NCBI GenBank assembly: GCA_030737875.1
Contig: CM060920.1
Location: forward strand, 480,778,861-480,842,860
DNA from: Allium sativum
Taxonomy: Eukaryota > Streptophyta > Magnoliopsida > Asparagales > Amaryllidaceae
Direction: 5' to 3'
DNA: 64,000 nucleotides
Part shown: one piece after another, positions 22,424-34,868 of the stretch
Numbering within the stretch: the first letter of the stretch is position 1
Layout: every line of letters starts with the position of its first letter
Translations under genes and position numbers: made by a program
The notes under the pieces: generated by a model
The model's input: only the letters and a program-made list of their open reading frames with translations
Told to the model about the DNA's origin: nothing
Databases searched by the model: none

Positions 22424-24113
22424 TTCTCCCCCACTTAAAAGGATTTCGTCCCCGAAATCTTCAAGTTAGGAAGAATGTGTCCTACCATCCAATCACCCAT
22501 CTACTCAACCATTCAATCACAGGCATTCACTGTCCTTAAAGGATTTCTAATGCTTTCATGTTTATATGCATAGTGTGTGTATATGTCTTTATCTAATGCA
22601 AAATCAGGCGGTCTACTGATTCAGTTGACCTCCTTAATGCGAATCATGTCAGTGCCATGCTTCCAATCATGTATGCAAGCATCCCTAGTTATGTAAATAC
22701 TACATGCGTGCACAGCCATTCATCCATATGCAACATCCATATGATAACGTATCAGGCTCAACTTACAAACAAATACATATCTGTAAATGCAATATGAAAG
22801 CGTCCGAACTGATCTAGTGCCTAATACATATGCATATGTATTCACGAGCAACCATTAGCAACCACTTGCAACCATCAACCATAACATGTTTCAAATACAT
22901 GTTTACGTCCATTTGCTTCTACCTAAAGAACGAAGATACGACCTAGAGGATATACTTTGGAAAGAGAGAAACAAATATGCGTAAAGCTCCTAAACAAAGA
23001 AACCAAGGATGCACCCTTAAGGAAAAAGGGTATGATGCTAGTATCTAGCCTTCTTGAGCTTTACTCCACTGTATCTTAGCTAATTTAACTTCACGATTGT
23101 GAAGTCTCCAATCTCCATTTCCAAAATAAACAGATGTCAATCACGGTACCAAGTGTATGTACTAAGATGATTAGAGGTCTCCCTCTTATCCACCGTGCCA
23201 TGACTTTAAGGGTCGAAAGGTTACTACGTGCTTTTTAGAGTGCCTGCCACAACCATTCTTCTCTCACGCAACCCATCCTAGCCGAACTCGACATTCCTCA
23301 AGTACAAGCCCCAAAGGCCTAAACCAATATCAGACAAGCACCCGAGGAATGTCTCCTCCGAATTTGGACGATCTACGTGAGATGATCTAAGCAAAAACAA
23401 CCAAACACTTGAGCACTAGTTGGGATCTTTTACTATACAAGTACTAAGGTGCAGAGACTCAACTATGGAAGCAAATATGAACAAATGCGAAGTGCTAAAA
23501 CCAAAATAAAGAGTATAAACAGAAAAGCTAGACTCTTCCAATAGAACATTACTACCTTTCTCCTAGGTACGCTTAGTGGTGAAAGTATGTACTTGCCCTT
23601 CTGAAAATCTTGTCCTTTGTTCTTAATTATATGCCCTATTCTGCCATAGTAAAGATACTTCCTTTTGTCTTAGGTTTTATAATCCCTTCCTCCTTCGTGA
23701 GCCAAGTCTACATCCATGAATTCCTCATCCTTGGGTTGTGCTCCTTAGCCAAACTCCTCATCCTCTTTCATGTTGACAAATCTCTCGAAAGCTGCCTCCA
23801 TCGTACAGAAAACCCTACTAAGCTTGAAAGAAAACTAGCCGCATGTGAAACTACTACAGTTATAGATGGAAGTCAGGTACTACTTCGCCCTTCGATGAGG
23901 TTACCTCCCAGAAAGCCAGGAGCCCCAGAGACTCAAGAAAGAAGGGGACAAGAATTCAAACAGAGAATCAGAAGATAGTGCGTATGGCTTTTGGGGAATA
24001 TGCCTTTAAAACAAAACTTTTCTTTTGAAAATGCTTCTTTTAAAACTGTTTGAAAATAATAATTTTTTTCAAATCTTTTATCTGATCCGGTAACCTTCAG
24101 CTCTGATACCACG
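22424..24113 (-). other. Element B internal region 1, non-coding deletion derivative
   Basis: 1690 bp. The right end is an A-like leader and PBS (GCTCTGATACCA on plus at 24100-24111); the left end is the PPT (22424-22435). Between them are scraps collinear with A: chromodomain/3' pol end near 23040-23110, an RNase H/integrase linker near 23150-23220, a protease-flank piece near 23425-23560, zinc-knuckle region near 23590-23700. No frame survives on the coding strand. A 122-codon plus-strand frame at 23610-23978 is antisense to the old gag. Confidence 0.85.
24100..24111 (-). other. Primer-binding site of B internal region 1
   Basis: Minus-strand TGGTATCAGAGC, two bases from the LTR, identical to A. 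The second B copy is at 55592-55603. Confidence 0.93.
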
Positions 24114-27100
24114 TGTAACACCCCACGTCCGTTAGTGTCACTCACAAAGGGAATGCACTAAGTTCTGTGGAGCATTTAGGGTAAAAGATGCAGATAAATT
24201 ACAAGACAGACAGAAATTAAACAGCGGAAAATAAAACTTTGCTTTATTGATAAAATAATTTGTACAATGGTTTCTTTAAAATATCAGAGTATCATCTGTC
24301 TTACAAAATAAAGAAGCATAAAAATACATTTATATTCCCCAATTTTGGCAAGAGCCAGCCATAGCATCCGAAAAGAGAATCCAAGCAAAACTTCGACAAA
24401 TCTTCAAGCTGGGAAAGAGTGACAGTCCAACTTAACCTGAGCTATACTATTCCCTCCTTTACTACCTGAGGGGGAAATGGAAGAAAAGAAGACGAAAGAA
24501 AAACAGAGTCAGACATAAAGCCTGAGTAAGTTCAGTAACTTCTAGCATGTGAACATGGAAAACAAAACGACATGAATTAACTGAATACAAGATAACACCA
24601 TGATGATAGGGTCAGCAAGATTACACAAGATCAACACAAGATATGCTAAGATAAGATAAACCGGATGTTCTCTAATACTTTCGCCGCTTCGCCATTTCCT
24701 TGTTGTACGGATTTCTATTATCTCTGCACCACCTAACTAATGTCCCAACTAGTAACGCTAACGTGATCCCAATCCCTGTATTTTCCATCGCCTTCAGGCA
24801 TCCATTTATTTATTTGTTACCTAGATTTAATCTAGGGTTTTCTACCAAGTGCCTTCTAGATTTTACGTTGTCTGCTAAACGCTTCTCGGATTCAGGATTT
24901 ATGCCACCTAGTTCAACTAGGAATTATGCTACCAGTCGAAGGATGCCCCAAGTCTAGGACACACTACCAAGAGTGGTATATGTTCCTATACTTCCCCACG
25001 CATGTATCGCGAATCGTTATTGCTTGTCTAGATGCACATGTCCTGTAATGTGCGACCCGAGTCCTGTGTCAGGGCAAATCAAGGAATACAGAACTCGGTC
25101 GGGAGCTTTCAGATATCTGCCGATGCAGATGCTAAGGTCTGTTTTTATTCTAGTGGCTATGGTTCCACTTGACCCCTCCCTCAACTAATGAAAGGCACAC
25201 CTTGAAAAATGAGAACTATACGCAGGCCCCCGGTGCCCTACTATCCTATGGCCATCCTCACCCATAACTAGATAGCAAGTATATGGTCTTTTGGAGTTCT
25301 CCGCCTTTCCGCTTCACGTATCTCGATTGACTCAAGATGGATGGTAGACGACGAGTTGCTATCACAGGGCTACCGTTTTCTCGTCGAATCACGCCGGTCC
25401 ATCCTAGTCTTTAGGTTGCCATATATTGCAACCAAGGCATACCCCTAGTTCTTCTACGCAGACCTTAACCTCTGTGAGCCCAGGAGGATCATCTGCAGCC
25501 TCACATAGGGATATCAAGAGTACCCTCACGTCCCCTCGAAGCCTCGGGCTTCGTAACCCAATTTGTTGGAGCCTCCTTTTTACTCAGATGGACATTCGCT
25601 GCTTCCCGTGTTATACTAAGAATTACTACTTAGTTTTACTAACTAAGATTTACCACTTAGTTTCCAGAATCGTTGTTTTGTTTCACTAAGGTTTACTACT
25701 TAGTTCTCTTTCCCGTCAATTTGGATTGGTTAAGTGTCATTAGTCAATTCAAGCCAACTTAACCCTCTTCATTCATCCTGTTAAACTGGTTAAGTGTTAT
25801 CAGTAATTCATGATGACTTAATCCTACCACAAACCAAGTTATATTGGTTAAGTATTTCTTATTACTTAACCCTACCCATTCATCCTGTATTGGTTAAGTG
25901 TTCCTTGCCCGTCTGTTTTAACTGACATGTTATTATTAATGGTTAAGTATCATCCCTTCATGTTTTAGACTTAACCCTATTCCTTTATCACAATCCGATG
26001 GTTAAGTGTTCAAGCTTACTTAACCCTACGGTCTAGCCCAGCTAACATATCAAATTGGCTAAGTGTATTTACCTAACCCAACCTCTAGACTATTTAACAT
26101 GTTAATTTGGCTAAGTGTATTAACTTTACTTAACCCCACCTTCTAGTCTAGTTAACATGTTGATTTGGCTAAGTGTTTTCTTAGTTACTTAACCCCTACA
26201 AATCCGGTCTTGTTACCATAAGTTTGGTTAAGTGTTCCTATGGACTTAGCCCTCCCATTCTAGCTTGACTGTGTTAAGTTGGTTAAGTGTTTCTATGGAC
26301 TTAACCCTCCCATTCTAGCTTTACTGTGTTAAGTGTCTGTATGAACCTAACCCCACCCATCGGTTTGGTTATCTTGTTGAATTGGTTAAGTGTCTTAGTT
26401 AACTTAACCCTACCATTCTTGCTCTAGCTTTAATTAAATAGATTAAAGCCGCGACCACTCACATTAGACAGATATTGTTGCGAATACTGGATGTGTCGGT
26501 TGGTTCCGGGCTGGTTTACATCGCAACTCAGTCTAACCTCGGGTTAGGCATATTCGTGTTTTCTAAGTTCAAAGGGTTTTGATTAATTTTCAAATCAGGT
26601 TTTGAAAGTAACCATCCCGTCCGTCGGATCAGTTAGGGATAGCCAGGGAGAGCAGGAAACTTGTATTTTCCAAACCCAAGCCTAGACACTATCCTCTCTG
26701 TCACCCTAGAACTTTCTGGTGTGTTATTAAAAGAGATGTCGTTAACAAACCTTTAATTTGTCTAAATTTACATTTTCTCATTTAGGACAAATTCTATAAG
26801 TAAATTATTCCTAATTTACTTATCTCCTAATTACTCTTTTAATGTAAATTGTCAACCTTTATTCTTATGGCCCATTTTCCCCTCAATATCATATTTATGC
26901 TTTTTGGTATGTAAACTATACCAAATCAAGCGTCACTAACCATGATTTTGCTAGACATGACAATTATTCCCAATTACGGCCAATTTCAAATTTATGCCAA
27001 TATACCTATTATGCCAAATTAGCTAATCCAATTCTGATTTAACATTCTAATTACAGTTCATGTCAAACTAGACTTATTATTCTAGTTCATAATTCATGTA

Positions 27101-27430
27101 AATGCTAGACTTATAAGTCACTACTAGATTCAAATTACACATCCTATAACTCATGTAAAATTTATCCAATTTGAATATTTATGAACATGCCATAATACAT
27201 GTTCCCAATTTATGCCAATTTCCAATTTAAAACCACGTTTTTAGTAAATTTCATATTTTGCCTAAATCGTATTCCCATTGTTCGTATAATCGTGATTCAA
27301 TCTAGATTATAGATAAATCTAGATTCGTAGAAAATAGGGAATGAACCAAAGATGCTATGCAAAAGATAGACATAATAACTGGAATAAAAAGGGTTGAATA
27401 ACGACGTAGGTTCAAGAACATGGGTAGACC
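24114..27430 (-). repeat. Element B middle LTR (B2), left part
   Basis: Direct repeat of B1 up to 27430, where C begins. The 5 bp AGACC (27426-27430) recur at 52683-52687. B3 at about 58,916 shows the uninterrupted site. Confidence 0.95.
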
Positions 27431-28350
27431 TGTTAGCCTACTTTGTGAACTAGGCAACACAAAGTCTAGATATCAGACATTAAAGAGCATTTTTAATTAG
27501 AAGACTTCGGTTCGGATCGGAAAAGACACTACAGCCTAGATCAGACAGCTGCAATTGTTCGGGTCGGGTCAGAGCAACGTATTGGTTCGGGTCGGATAAA
27601 ATCTTCTGTTCGGATCGGTGAACTGTTGCTGAGGAAATTGGTAAGGCATAGCTATTCGGATCGGAGGGCAATATAATCTCAATTGGATCGGAAAGCCACC
27701 TGGTTGCCACGGAAATAGATCGGAGTGGAGCGGAGCAGATTAAAGAAGAGAGGGCGTTGCTTCCTAGCCAATCCGGGTCGGATCGGGTATCCCGATCCGA
27801 ACCCCTTATATGTGTGTCTCCGACCCGAGCCCATTTTCCATATCATTCTCCAGCAAAAGCGCCTGGATATCCGGATCGGCTATGACCAGTTCCTACCCAT
27901 AACGTTCATTACTCTGATGCGTTGTCAACACAATAATTCATCCGAACCCGAGGCTAATGGGATGGACGACACGTGGCTCCGATCCGGATCGGGTTTTGAG
28001 CAAATTCACACTTATAAATACCCAGTCTGGAGACAAAGAAAAGGATCTTTTTTCTGGCACTTGGAGAGTTCAACTACCTTCATAACCCGAATTCTAGCAA
28101 TCCCGGAAAATCAAAATCTTCTTTCATTATTTGTTTTCAAACAATTGAGTGATTGTGAGTGAGTTGTGAGGGAGATCAAGTGAGTATTTCATTTTATTTG
28201 CAACTGAATCATTGAAAGTAGTGAAAAACAAGTGGACGTAGGCATTTCTTCACCGAACCACTATAAATCCTGTGTGTTCATTTTTATTTTTATCTCATTT
28301 CATTTTGCTTTTAATCAATTTGGGTGTTAGAACCACTTTTTGGTCTAACA
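27431..28350 (+). repeat. Element C 5' LTR
   Basis: 920 bp, TGTTAGCC...GTCTAACA. At least ten TCGGATCGG/TCGGGTCGG motifs lie between 27,511 and 27,993 (U3). TATAAATA at 28013-28020. R/U5 carries GTGGACGTAGGC...CCGAACCACTATAAA at about 28,233-28,270. Confidence 0.95.
28013..28020 (+). promoter_or_regulatory. TATA box of C 5' LTR
   Basis: TATAAATA just downstream of the motif-rich U3; equivalent at 52345-52352 in the 3' LTR. Likely promoter of the gag-pro-pol transcript. Confidence 0.6.
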
Positions 28351-28354
28351 TTTT

Positions 28355-28370
28355 TGGTGCATTCACTGAG
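28355..28370 (+). other. Primer-binding region of C
   Basis: TGGTGCATTCACTGAG, four bases after the LTR; shared with F apart from one base. The tRNA is not identified. Confidence 0.65.
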
Positions 28371-28496
28371 AATCCTCATCTGAATTCTTCATTTTCCGGG
28401 ATTGCTTTTTCTACTTTTTGGACCATTGAGTTCAAAGAAGTTAATCCTTAAGTTTCTCCTCTCTTTTATATTTGTTGAAGTGATTGTCAAAGAATC

Positions 28497-29744
28497 ATGG
28501 CCAAAGGAAAAGGCAAAGAAGTTCAATCTGGTCGAGGAAATGGAGCTGGCGAAGATCAGCAAAATGCGGTTGTAACAAGGTCTCGGGGGCAGAGTTCAGC
28601 AGTAGGAAGAACCAATGCAGGAAATCCGAGCCGCCAGCAGGGGGAGAGCTCCGATCCGATCCGGGTAGGAGATTCTGAAGCAGTGCATTCCCCCAATCTG
28701 AACCGACCCGAGCAGCTTGCCACGTACCGATCCGACCAGGCTCCCCAGCTCCGAACCGACCCGACCTCCTACCTCCGATCTGACCCGATGCTTGGTGAAG
28801 CTGGAACCTCTACTCGAGTCCCTACGAATGCTCCGATTCCAGCCACCAGGGTTAGTGATCAGGTCAATCCATCTGCGCCCATCACTCAAGGAGATTTCTC
28901 GCGCTTACTTGACATGCTTGAGAGCACAAGGGAGGCTATGAAAGTTCACGAGCGCACTAATCTCATGATGCAGGAAAATATGAGGCTCATGAGTCGGGAG
29001 ATTAGTGAACTCCGTCGACAGAGAACTCCATCACCGGTTCGTCACACACCAGTGGATCAATCTTCATCTTCCGAGGAAGAGCGGCCCCGTGAACGAAGGC
29101 CACTCGAACGACCTCAGAACGTGGAGCAGCTGACATTTGGATCTTTGGGATCTCGTGAGGATATTGCACGAGCGCTAGGAAACAATGACCCCACACGGGG
29201 GCAAAGACTCCAGTCCCCTCCTCCCGAGATCGACCGGGAGCGCAGGGAACGGAATCGAGCAGAGGCAGCTCGAAGAAGAAGGGCATCTCCTGAACAAGAG
29301 CCCAGAAGGAACTCGGATACTAGGGCCAGGGAACCTGAGCGGCCCCTAACTAATGCTGATGTGCAGGCAATGGTTCGCCAGATCATGTCCGAGAGCCGGA
29401 ACTATACAAATGAAGATTATGGCATTGAGCGAAGCCATACTCCCTTCACCGACGATATCCTCGACTTCCAATTTCCCCGACGCTTTAACTTGCCACAGAT
29501 GGACAAGTACAACGGAAGGACTGATCCGGGACAGCATTTGATGCGATACTCGTGGCTCATGAATGCTGCTGCTGCCCCTGATGAAGTGAAGTGCAAAGCA
29601 TTCCCAATCTACTTAGAAGATGTGGCGCTGTTCTGGTTTACCCGACTTCCTCCTCGTTCGATTTCGAATTACAAGGAACTAAGCGAGCGTTTCATGAACC
29701 AGTTCCGGCTCCATGCCCGAAAGTCCAAAAGTGTTATTGAATAA
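28497..29744 (+). pseudogene. Element C gag, N-terminal and capsid part
   Basis: 415 codons from ATG 28497 to TAA 29742-29744. The N-terminal 110 residues are basic and disordered with repeated R-S/T-D-P units encoded by the TCGGRTC-type motif. Residues about 120-170 are helical (MLESTREAMKVHERTNLMMQ) and about 185-285 are Arg/Glu-rich. Capsid begins near residue 325 (FNLPQMDKYNGRTDPGQHLMRY...FWFTRLPPRSI). The stop is in frame with the next part and lies inside the capsid, so it is most likely a decay mutation. Confidence 0.9.
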
Positions 29745-31223
29745 TCGAGAATCAAGCAGGCACCAGGAGAGTCTTTGAGGGCATATCTTGACCGTTTTAA
29801 CCAAGCTGTGACTGAGGTCAGTGACCCGCATGAGCCCACTATTCTGATGGCATTGAAGGAAGGAGTCGATCCTGAATCTGAGTTTGGAGATTACCTTTCT
29901 GGGAAAACACCCTCCACAAGGGAGATATTCTACGAAAAAGCCGATATTTATCTAAGGCGAGAGGAGGCCAGGGCAAACCGAAAGAGAAAGTCTGAGACGG
30001 CTTCAAAGGAGAATGTGCAGAGTAATATCGCCGTGAAGCAGTCTGGGGAAAGTTCTGGCAAGGTTGAAGTAAATGTAGGAAACAAGGGTGGAAACAGCAA
30101 TGCTGGAAGCGGGGGTAACAACAACAATAACCGTAATCCGAACGGTAACAGAAGAAACAGAAATAGGGGAAGTGATCCTAACAAAAGACCCCGATTCCAG
30201 AACTACGAGAATTATACACCATTGAACAACACCCTGGAAAATATTTACCTGGACACGTACAATGTGTTACAGTACAAAAGACCGCCACCTTGTGATTCGA
30301 CCGAGAAAGAAATGGCGATAGGGAAATTTTGTTTGTTTCATGGAACTCATGGGCATTCAACCAATGAATGTCGGCATTTGAGGGATGTGATTGAAAAGCT
30401 GCTGCGTGAAGGGAAGTTGGATGAATACAAGGTTGCCCCGAGGGACAGGGGGCAAGGAGAGCAGGCTCCAAAACAGATTCTACCTGCTCCCAAGCCTACA
30501 GCGCAGCAGAAAGGTAAAGGAATTGTTATCAACTCCATAGTAGGCGGACCTCATCCGGCAATCCGAAGTTTCAGATCAATGGATCAATATGTAAATGCTG
30601 CCAAGCACCTAGATGTGAACGAGGGTGATGATTTGGAAGATATCACCCCCATAAAACAACAGAAGACCATGTTTGACGACGTGGTATTCCGCAGCCGAGA
30701 CAATACTGGGATCCAATCACCCACCGATGATCCGTTGGTTATTACTACCACCATTGGGCCGGCCTTGGTCCATAAGGTATTAGTAGACAACGGAAGTTCT
30801 GTCAATATTTTATTTAAAAAGTCATTCGATCAGATGAAGCTTGAATCTGAAGATTTGAAGCCGTGTGAAGGATGGATTAGAGGCTTCAACGGGGCGTCGA
30901 CAGCTCCCATGGGATACATAGAGTTGCCCGTGACCCTGGGGCAAGGAGAACGTAGAAGAGTGCGGATGCTCCAGTTCGTAGTATTGGACGTAGATTCGCC
31001 TTATAATGCATTTTTGGGGAGGCCTGCCCTTGCTGAATTCAGAGTTTGTATCGCCCCTTGGTGTTTGTTACTTAAGTTCCCAACCGAAGCCGGAACTGGA
31101 GTAATGAGAGGGGATCAAGTTTCCGGACGGGCCTGCTATGTGGCCGAATTAAAAATGTTGATGAAAGGACTTAACGTTGAAAGTAAAGATGCCTCGTCTC
31201 CCTCAAAGGGGGGCTCGGCATAG
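29745..31223 (+). pseudogene. Element C gag C-terminus with knuckle, and protease
   Basis: Same frame as the preceding gag. Reads through the capsid end (GESLRAYLDRFNQAV), a basic linker with an Asn/Gly-rich run and a Cys/His knuckle (CLFHGTHGHSTNEC). An aspartic protease follows with VLVDNGSSVNILF and SPYNAFLGRPALAEF; DNG replaces the usual DTG/DSG, as in related Tat proteins. It ends at TAG 31221-31223 followed by CAATTA, a readthrough-type context, then pol continues in frame. Confidence 0.88.
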
Positions 31224-31229
31224 CAATTA
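31221..31229 (+). promoter_or_regulatory. Candidate stop-codon readthrough signal between gag-pro and pol of C
   Basis: TAG followed by CAA TTA matches the CARYYA context known from tobamovirus-type readthrough. Pol is in the same frame with no shift and no nearby ATG-led start. Function is inferred, not shown. Confidence 0.55.
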
Positions 31230-33392
31230 GAGAGATTGACCCCAAAGGAGTTGCCCAAAGGAATGCCTGAAGACCTGGATCCTAGAAAAGACGAGGAACC
31301 AGAGGCTAGGAATGCAACTCCTAATGAAGCGACAATGGAAATTCCCATTGATGAAGCTGATCCGACAAAAGTTTTGAAAATTGGTTCTCAATTGGATCCA
31401 CGTCGAGCTAAAGAACTAACGGACTTCTTGAAGGCAAACTTAGACGTGTTTGCCTGGACCCATGCTGACATGTGTGGGATATCGCCATCCATTATAAGTC
31501 ACAAATTGAATGTAAACCTGAAACATCCGCCTGTGAAGCAAAAGAGACGCATGCTGGGCCCAGAGAGGTCGGCCGCTCTCAAAGAGGAAGTAGAGAAGTT
31601 GAAGCAGAATGGATTTATTCGAGATTCGACATATCCCGACTGGATATCGAATCCCGTCTTGGTAAAGAAGCCAAACGGAAAGTGGCGGACTTGCGTTGAC
31701 TTTTCAGATTTAAACAAAGCTTGTCCAAAAGATAGTTTCCCACTTCCCAGGATTGACCAGCTTGTAGATTCGACAGCAGGTCATGAACTTCTCTCTTTCA
31801 TGGATGCATATTCTGGATACAACCAAATTCCTATGCACGTGCCAGACCAAGAACATACGAGCTTCATTACGAATTTGGGATTATATTGTTATGTTGTAAT
31901 GCCATTCGGATTGAAAAACGCTGGAGCTACTTATCAGCGCTTGGTGAACAGAATGTTTTATAATCAAATAGGAAAAACTATGGAAGTTTATGTGGATGAT
32001 ATGCTTGTCAAATCGAGACAGTCCTCCAGCCATACGCAAGACTTGGCGGAAATGTTTGGTATCCTGCGAAAGTATCGGATGAAATTGAATCCTCTGAAAT
32101 GCTCATTTGGAGTGGCATCGGGAAAGTTCCTTGGCTTCATTGTAAGCTCCCGAGGAATTGAAATCAACCCTAGCCAGGTAGCAGCGATTAGAAATATCGA
32201 AGAGCCGAGGAGAATTAAAGACGTCCAAAGTCTTGCAGGGAAAGTAGCGGCGCTGAGTAGATTCATCTCCAAAGCCACAGACAAATGCGTTCCGTTTTTT
32301 GATTTGATTAAAAGAGGAAAGAAGAACTTCGAGTGGACTCCGGACTGTGTTGAGGCCTTTCGAAATTTATTGGAACTGCTAGAGACACCGCCAATTTTGT
32401 CAAAGCCAGTGGATCATGAAGAATTGTTTGTTTACTTGGCAGTCTCGGCTCACGCCGTTAGCACAGCCCTGGTTCGAGAAGAAGACAAAATACAAAGGCC
32501 AGTGTATTATGTAAGCAAGAAATTAGCAGCGGCAGAGCGCAACTACCCAAAAATTGAGAAGCTCGCTTACAGCCTCTTGATCGCATCCCGAAAACTTCGT
32601 CACTATTTCCAAGCTCATCCAATAACCATATACACCGACCAGCCCTTAAGGCAGGTGTTGCAGAGACCCGAAGCATCGGGAAGGTTGATCAAATGGAACA
32701 TAGAACTAAGTCAGTTTGATTTGAATTTTCAACCACGAAAGTCAATCAGGGGGCAAGCTCTAGCAGACTTTATTGCAGAGTTCACCATTCCAGAGGAGGA
32801 AGTAGTCGATGACAGAGTGGTTAAGTCCGAGGATGAGTTAAAGATAGATTCGTGGAAACTATATACAGATGGAGCCAAGAACGACCGAAGGTCCGGAGCT
32901 GGAATCGTCTTAGTCACTCCCGAAGGATGGTCGTTATATTACGCCCTGCGATTAGAATTTTCGGCGACTAACAATGACTCTGAATATGAAGCCCTGATTG
33001 CCGGGCTGAAGCTTGCAAAAGACCTCGGAGTAAAAATGTTAGACATATTCTATGACTCTAAAATTGTTGTTTGCCAAGTACGAGGTGAATTTGTGGCTCG
33101 AGGACCTCGACTTATCGCCTACCTCAGGAAAGTGAGAGAGCTATTGAATAGCTTAGAGCGGTACAACATAACACACATTCCCAGAGTTGAAAACCAGAAA
33201 GCGGATAGGCTGGCAAAGCTGGCTAGTTCCGACAATCCAGAAGAGACTGAAATAATTCCAATTGAAACGTTGGAATCACCAAGCTTTGAGTCAATGGAAA
33301 TTGAATTCGCCTTTGAAGCGGAACCAGAGAAGGAGTCGTGGATGACTCCAATTAAGAATTTCCTTAAGAATGGGAAACTCCCATCAAAGTAG
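31224..33392 (+). pseudogene. Element C pol: reverse transcriptase and two RNase H domains
   Basis: Residues counted from codon 31236. RT about 105-390 with VDFSDLNKACPKD, FMDAYSGYNQI, VMPFGLKNAGATYQR and the catalytic YVDD (252-255). The first RNase H, about 395-515, reads FVYLAVSAHAVSTAL where active enzymes have an Asp, so it looks inactivated. The second, archaeal-type RNase H, about 538-670, has YTDGA (Asp 545), NNDSEYEAL and a YDSK segment. This pairing is typical of Tat elements. The frame stops at TAG 33390-33392, in frame with integrase, context AAG TAG AGT; probably a decay mutation. Confidence 0.93.
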
Positions 33393-34559
33393 AGTGAGAA
33401 AAGAGCTATAGTTCGCAAAGCTACCAGATATGTCATACAAGATGATACTCTTTATAGGCAAGGATTTTCTATGCCCCTGTTACGATGTATAGCACACGAC
33501 GACATCAAGCGTGTACTAAGAGAAGTACACGAAGGTGAGTGTGGAGATCATACAGGAGGTCAAACTTTAGCAAAGAAGATATTGCGGTACGGATACTTCT
33601 GGCCTACGATCAATAAAGATGCAGCTGATTATTCACGACGCTGCGATAAGTGCCAGAGATTCGCCAAAATCCCCAGGGCACCGTCGACCCAACTTAAATC
33701 AATGGTGAGTCCTTGGCCATTTGCCACGTGGGGAATTGATATCATTGGAGTTCTACCAATTGCTAAAGGAGGAGCTAAGTATGCAATAGTGGCCGTGGAC
33801 TATTTTACGAAGTGGGTGGAAGCTGAGCCCTTGACCAAGATCACAGCAAGAAAGGTGATAAGTTTTGTGGTCAGAAATATTATATGCCGGTTCGGGATCC
33901 CAAGGACGATTATAACTGACAACGGAACCCAATTTGATAGTACTGAATTCAGAAATTTCTGCCAGAAGTATAAGATAGACAAACGATATACTGCAGTTGC
34001 CTATCCGCAATCGAATGGGCAAGTAGAGGCAATAAACAAAGTAATAAAATCCATCCTCAAGAAACGATTAGAGCGTGCAAAGGCAAAGTGGGTTGATGAA
34101 TTGCCCCTAGCTTTGTGGGCATATCGAACAACATTTGAAACGGCCACCGGTCATACCCCTTTCTCTCTCTCCTTTGGCTCAGAAGCTGTAATTCCAGTTG
34201 AACTAGAAGTTCCTTCCCACAGGGTGACATATTATGACCCGATGACAAATCGGGCACTTTTACTTGAGTCTCTTGATGAAGTCGAAGAGAAAAGGGACGA
34301 AGCAGATTTGCGTGCGGCAAGACATCGGCGTCAGATGGCACGCTATTACGACAAAAAAGTTCGCCTCAGGACTTTTGAACCAGGAGATTTGGTGCTAAAG
34401 AGAGTCTTTCCATCCCTTCCTCACCTTGGTCCAAAATGGGAAGGACCCTTTGTCATTCAACGGAAACTTGAAAAAGGAACCTTCAAGTTAACGACCGTAG
34501 ATGGCGAAGAAGTCCCCAGAGCATGGAATGCCCAACACTTAATACGATATTTGGATTAG
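33393..34559 (+). pseudogene. Element C integrase
   Basis: Continues the pol frame after the stop; the first Met is at 33471 if CTG/ATG-like starts are ignored, but it was surely made as part of Pol. Zinc finger HEGECGDHTGG with C58/C61 (CDKCQ). Catalytic residues D in WGIDIIG, D in ITDNGTQFD and E in NGQVEAINK are kept. The C-terminal part has the GPF motif (KWEGPFVIQ). No chromodomain follows. Final stop TAG 34557-34559. Confidence 0.92.
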
Positions 34560-34651
34560 AAATGCTGTACTTTGTGTTATTTTTCTTATGAACTCTGTAA
34601 TAAGGCACGACTTGCCTTGGGAAAATCTGACGATATGAATGAAGAACTATA

Positions 34652-34715
34652 AAGTGGATGTAGGCTACGACTTTGCCGAACCACTATAAAAATACTGTGT
34701 GTTATTTACTTTTAT
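34652..34715 (+). promoter_or_regulatory. Internal copy of the LTR R/U5 motif
   Basis: GTGGATGTAGGC...GCCGAACCACTATAAA...CTGTGTGTTATTT matches the C LTR motif at about 28,233-28,290 in sequence and order. D LTRs hold a looser version near 39,487-39,530. It may be a 3'-end-forming signal or an LTR scrap. Confidence 0.55.
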
Positions 34716-34868
34716 GCATTACATATATACATTTATCAGTTATTCTGTTGTGATTATAAGATACAGGATAACTCACAGCCTAAAAAGGTTGAAAACAGTT
34801 TAGACATAAAAAGAAGCACAACGACTATTTGTGCGATAAGACATAAAAGAATGAGAAAACGACATTCT

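Noticed and set aside
23610..23978. 122-codon plus-strand frame, also at 55102-55470
   Set aside because: It is antisense to decayed gag in the B internal region, and its conservation is only that of the duplicated internal part.
31499..33436. Minus-strand frames across C pol
   Set aside because: Shadows of the strong plus-strand RT/RNase H frame.
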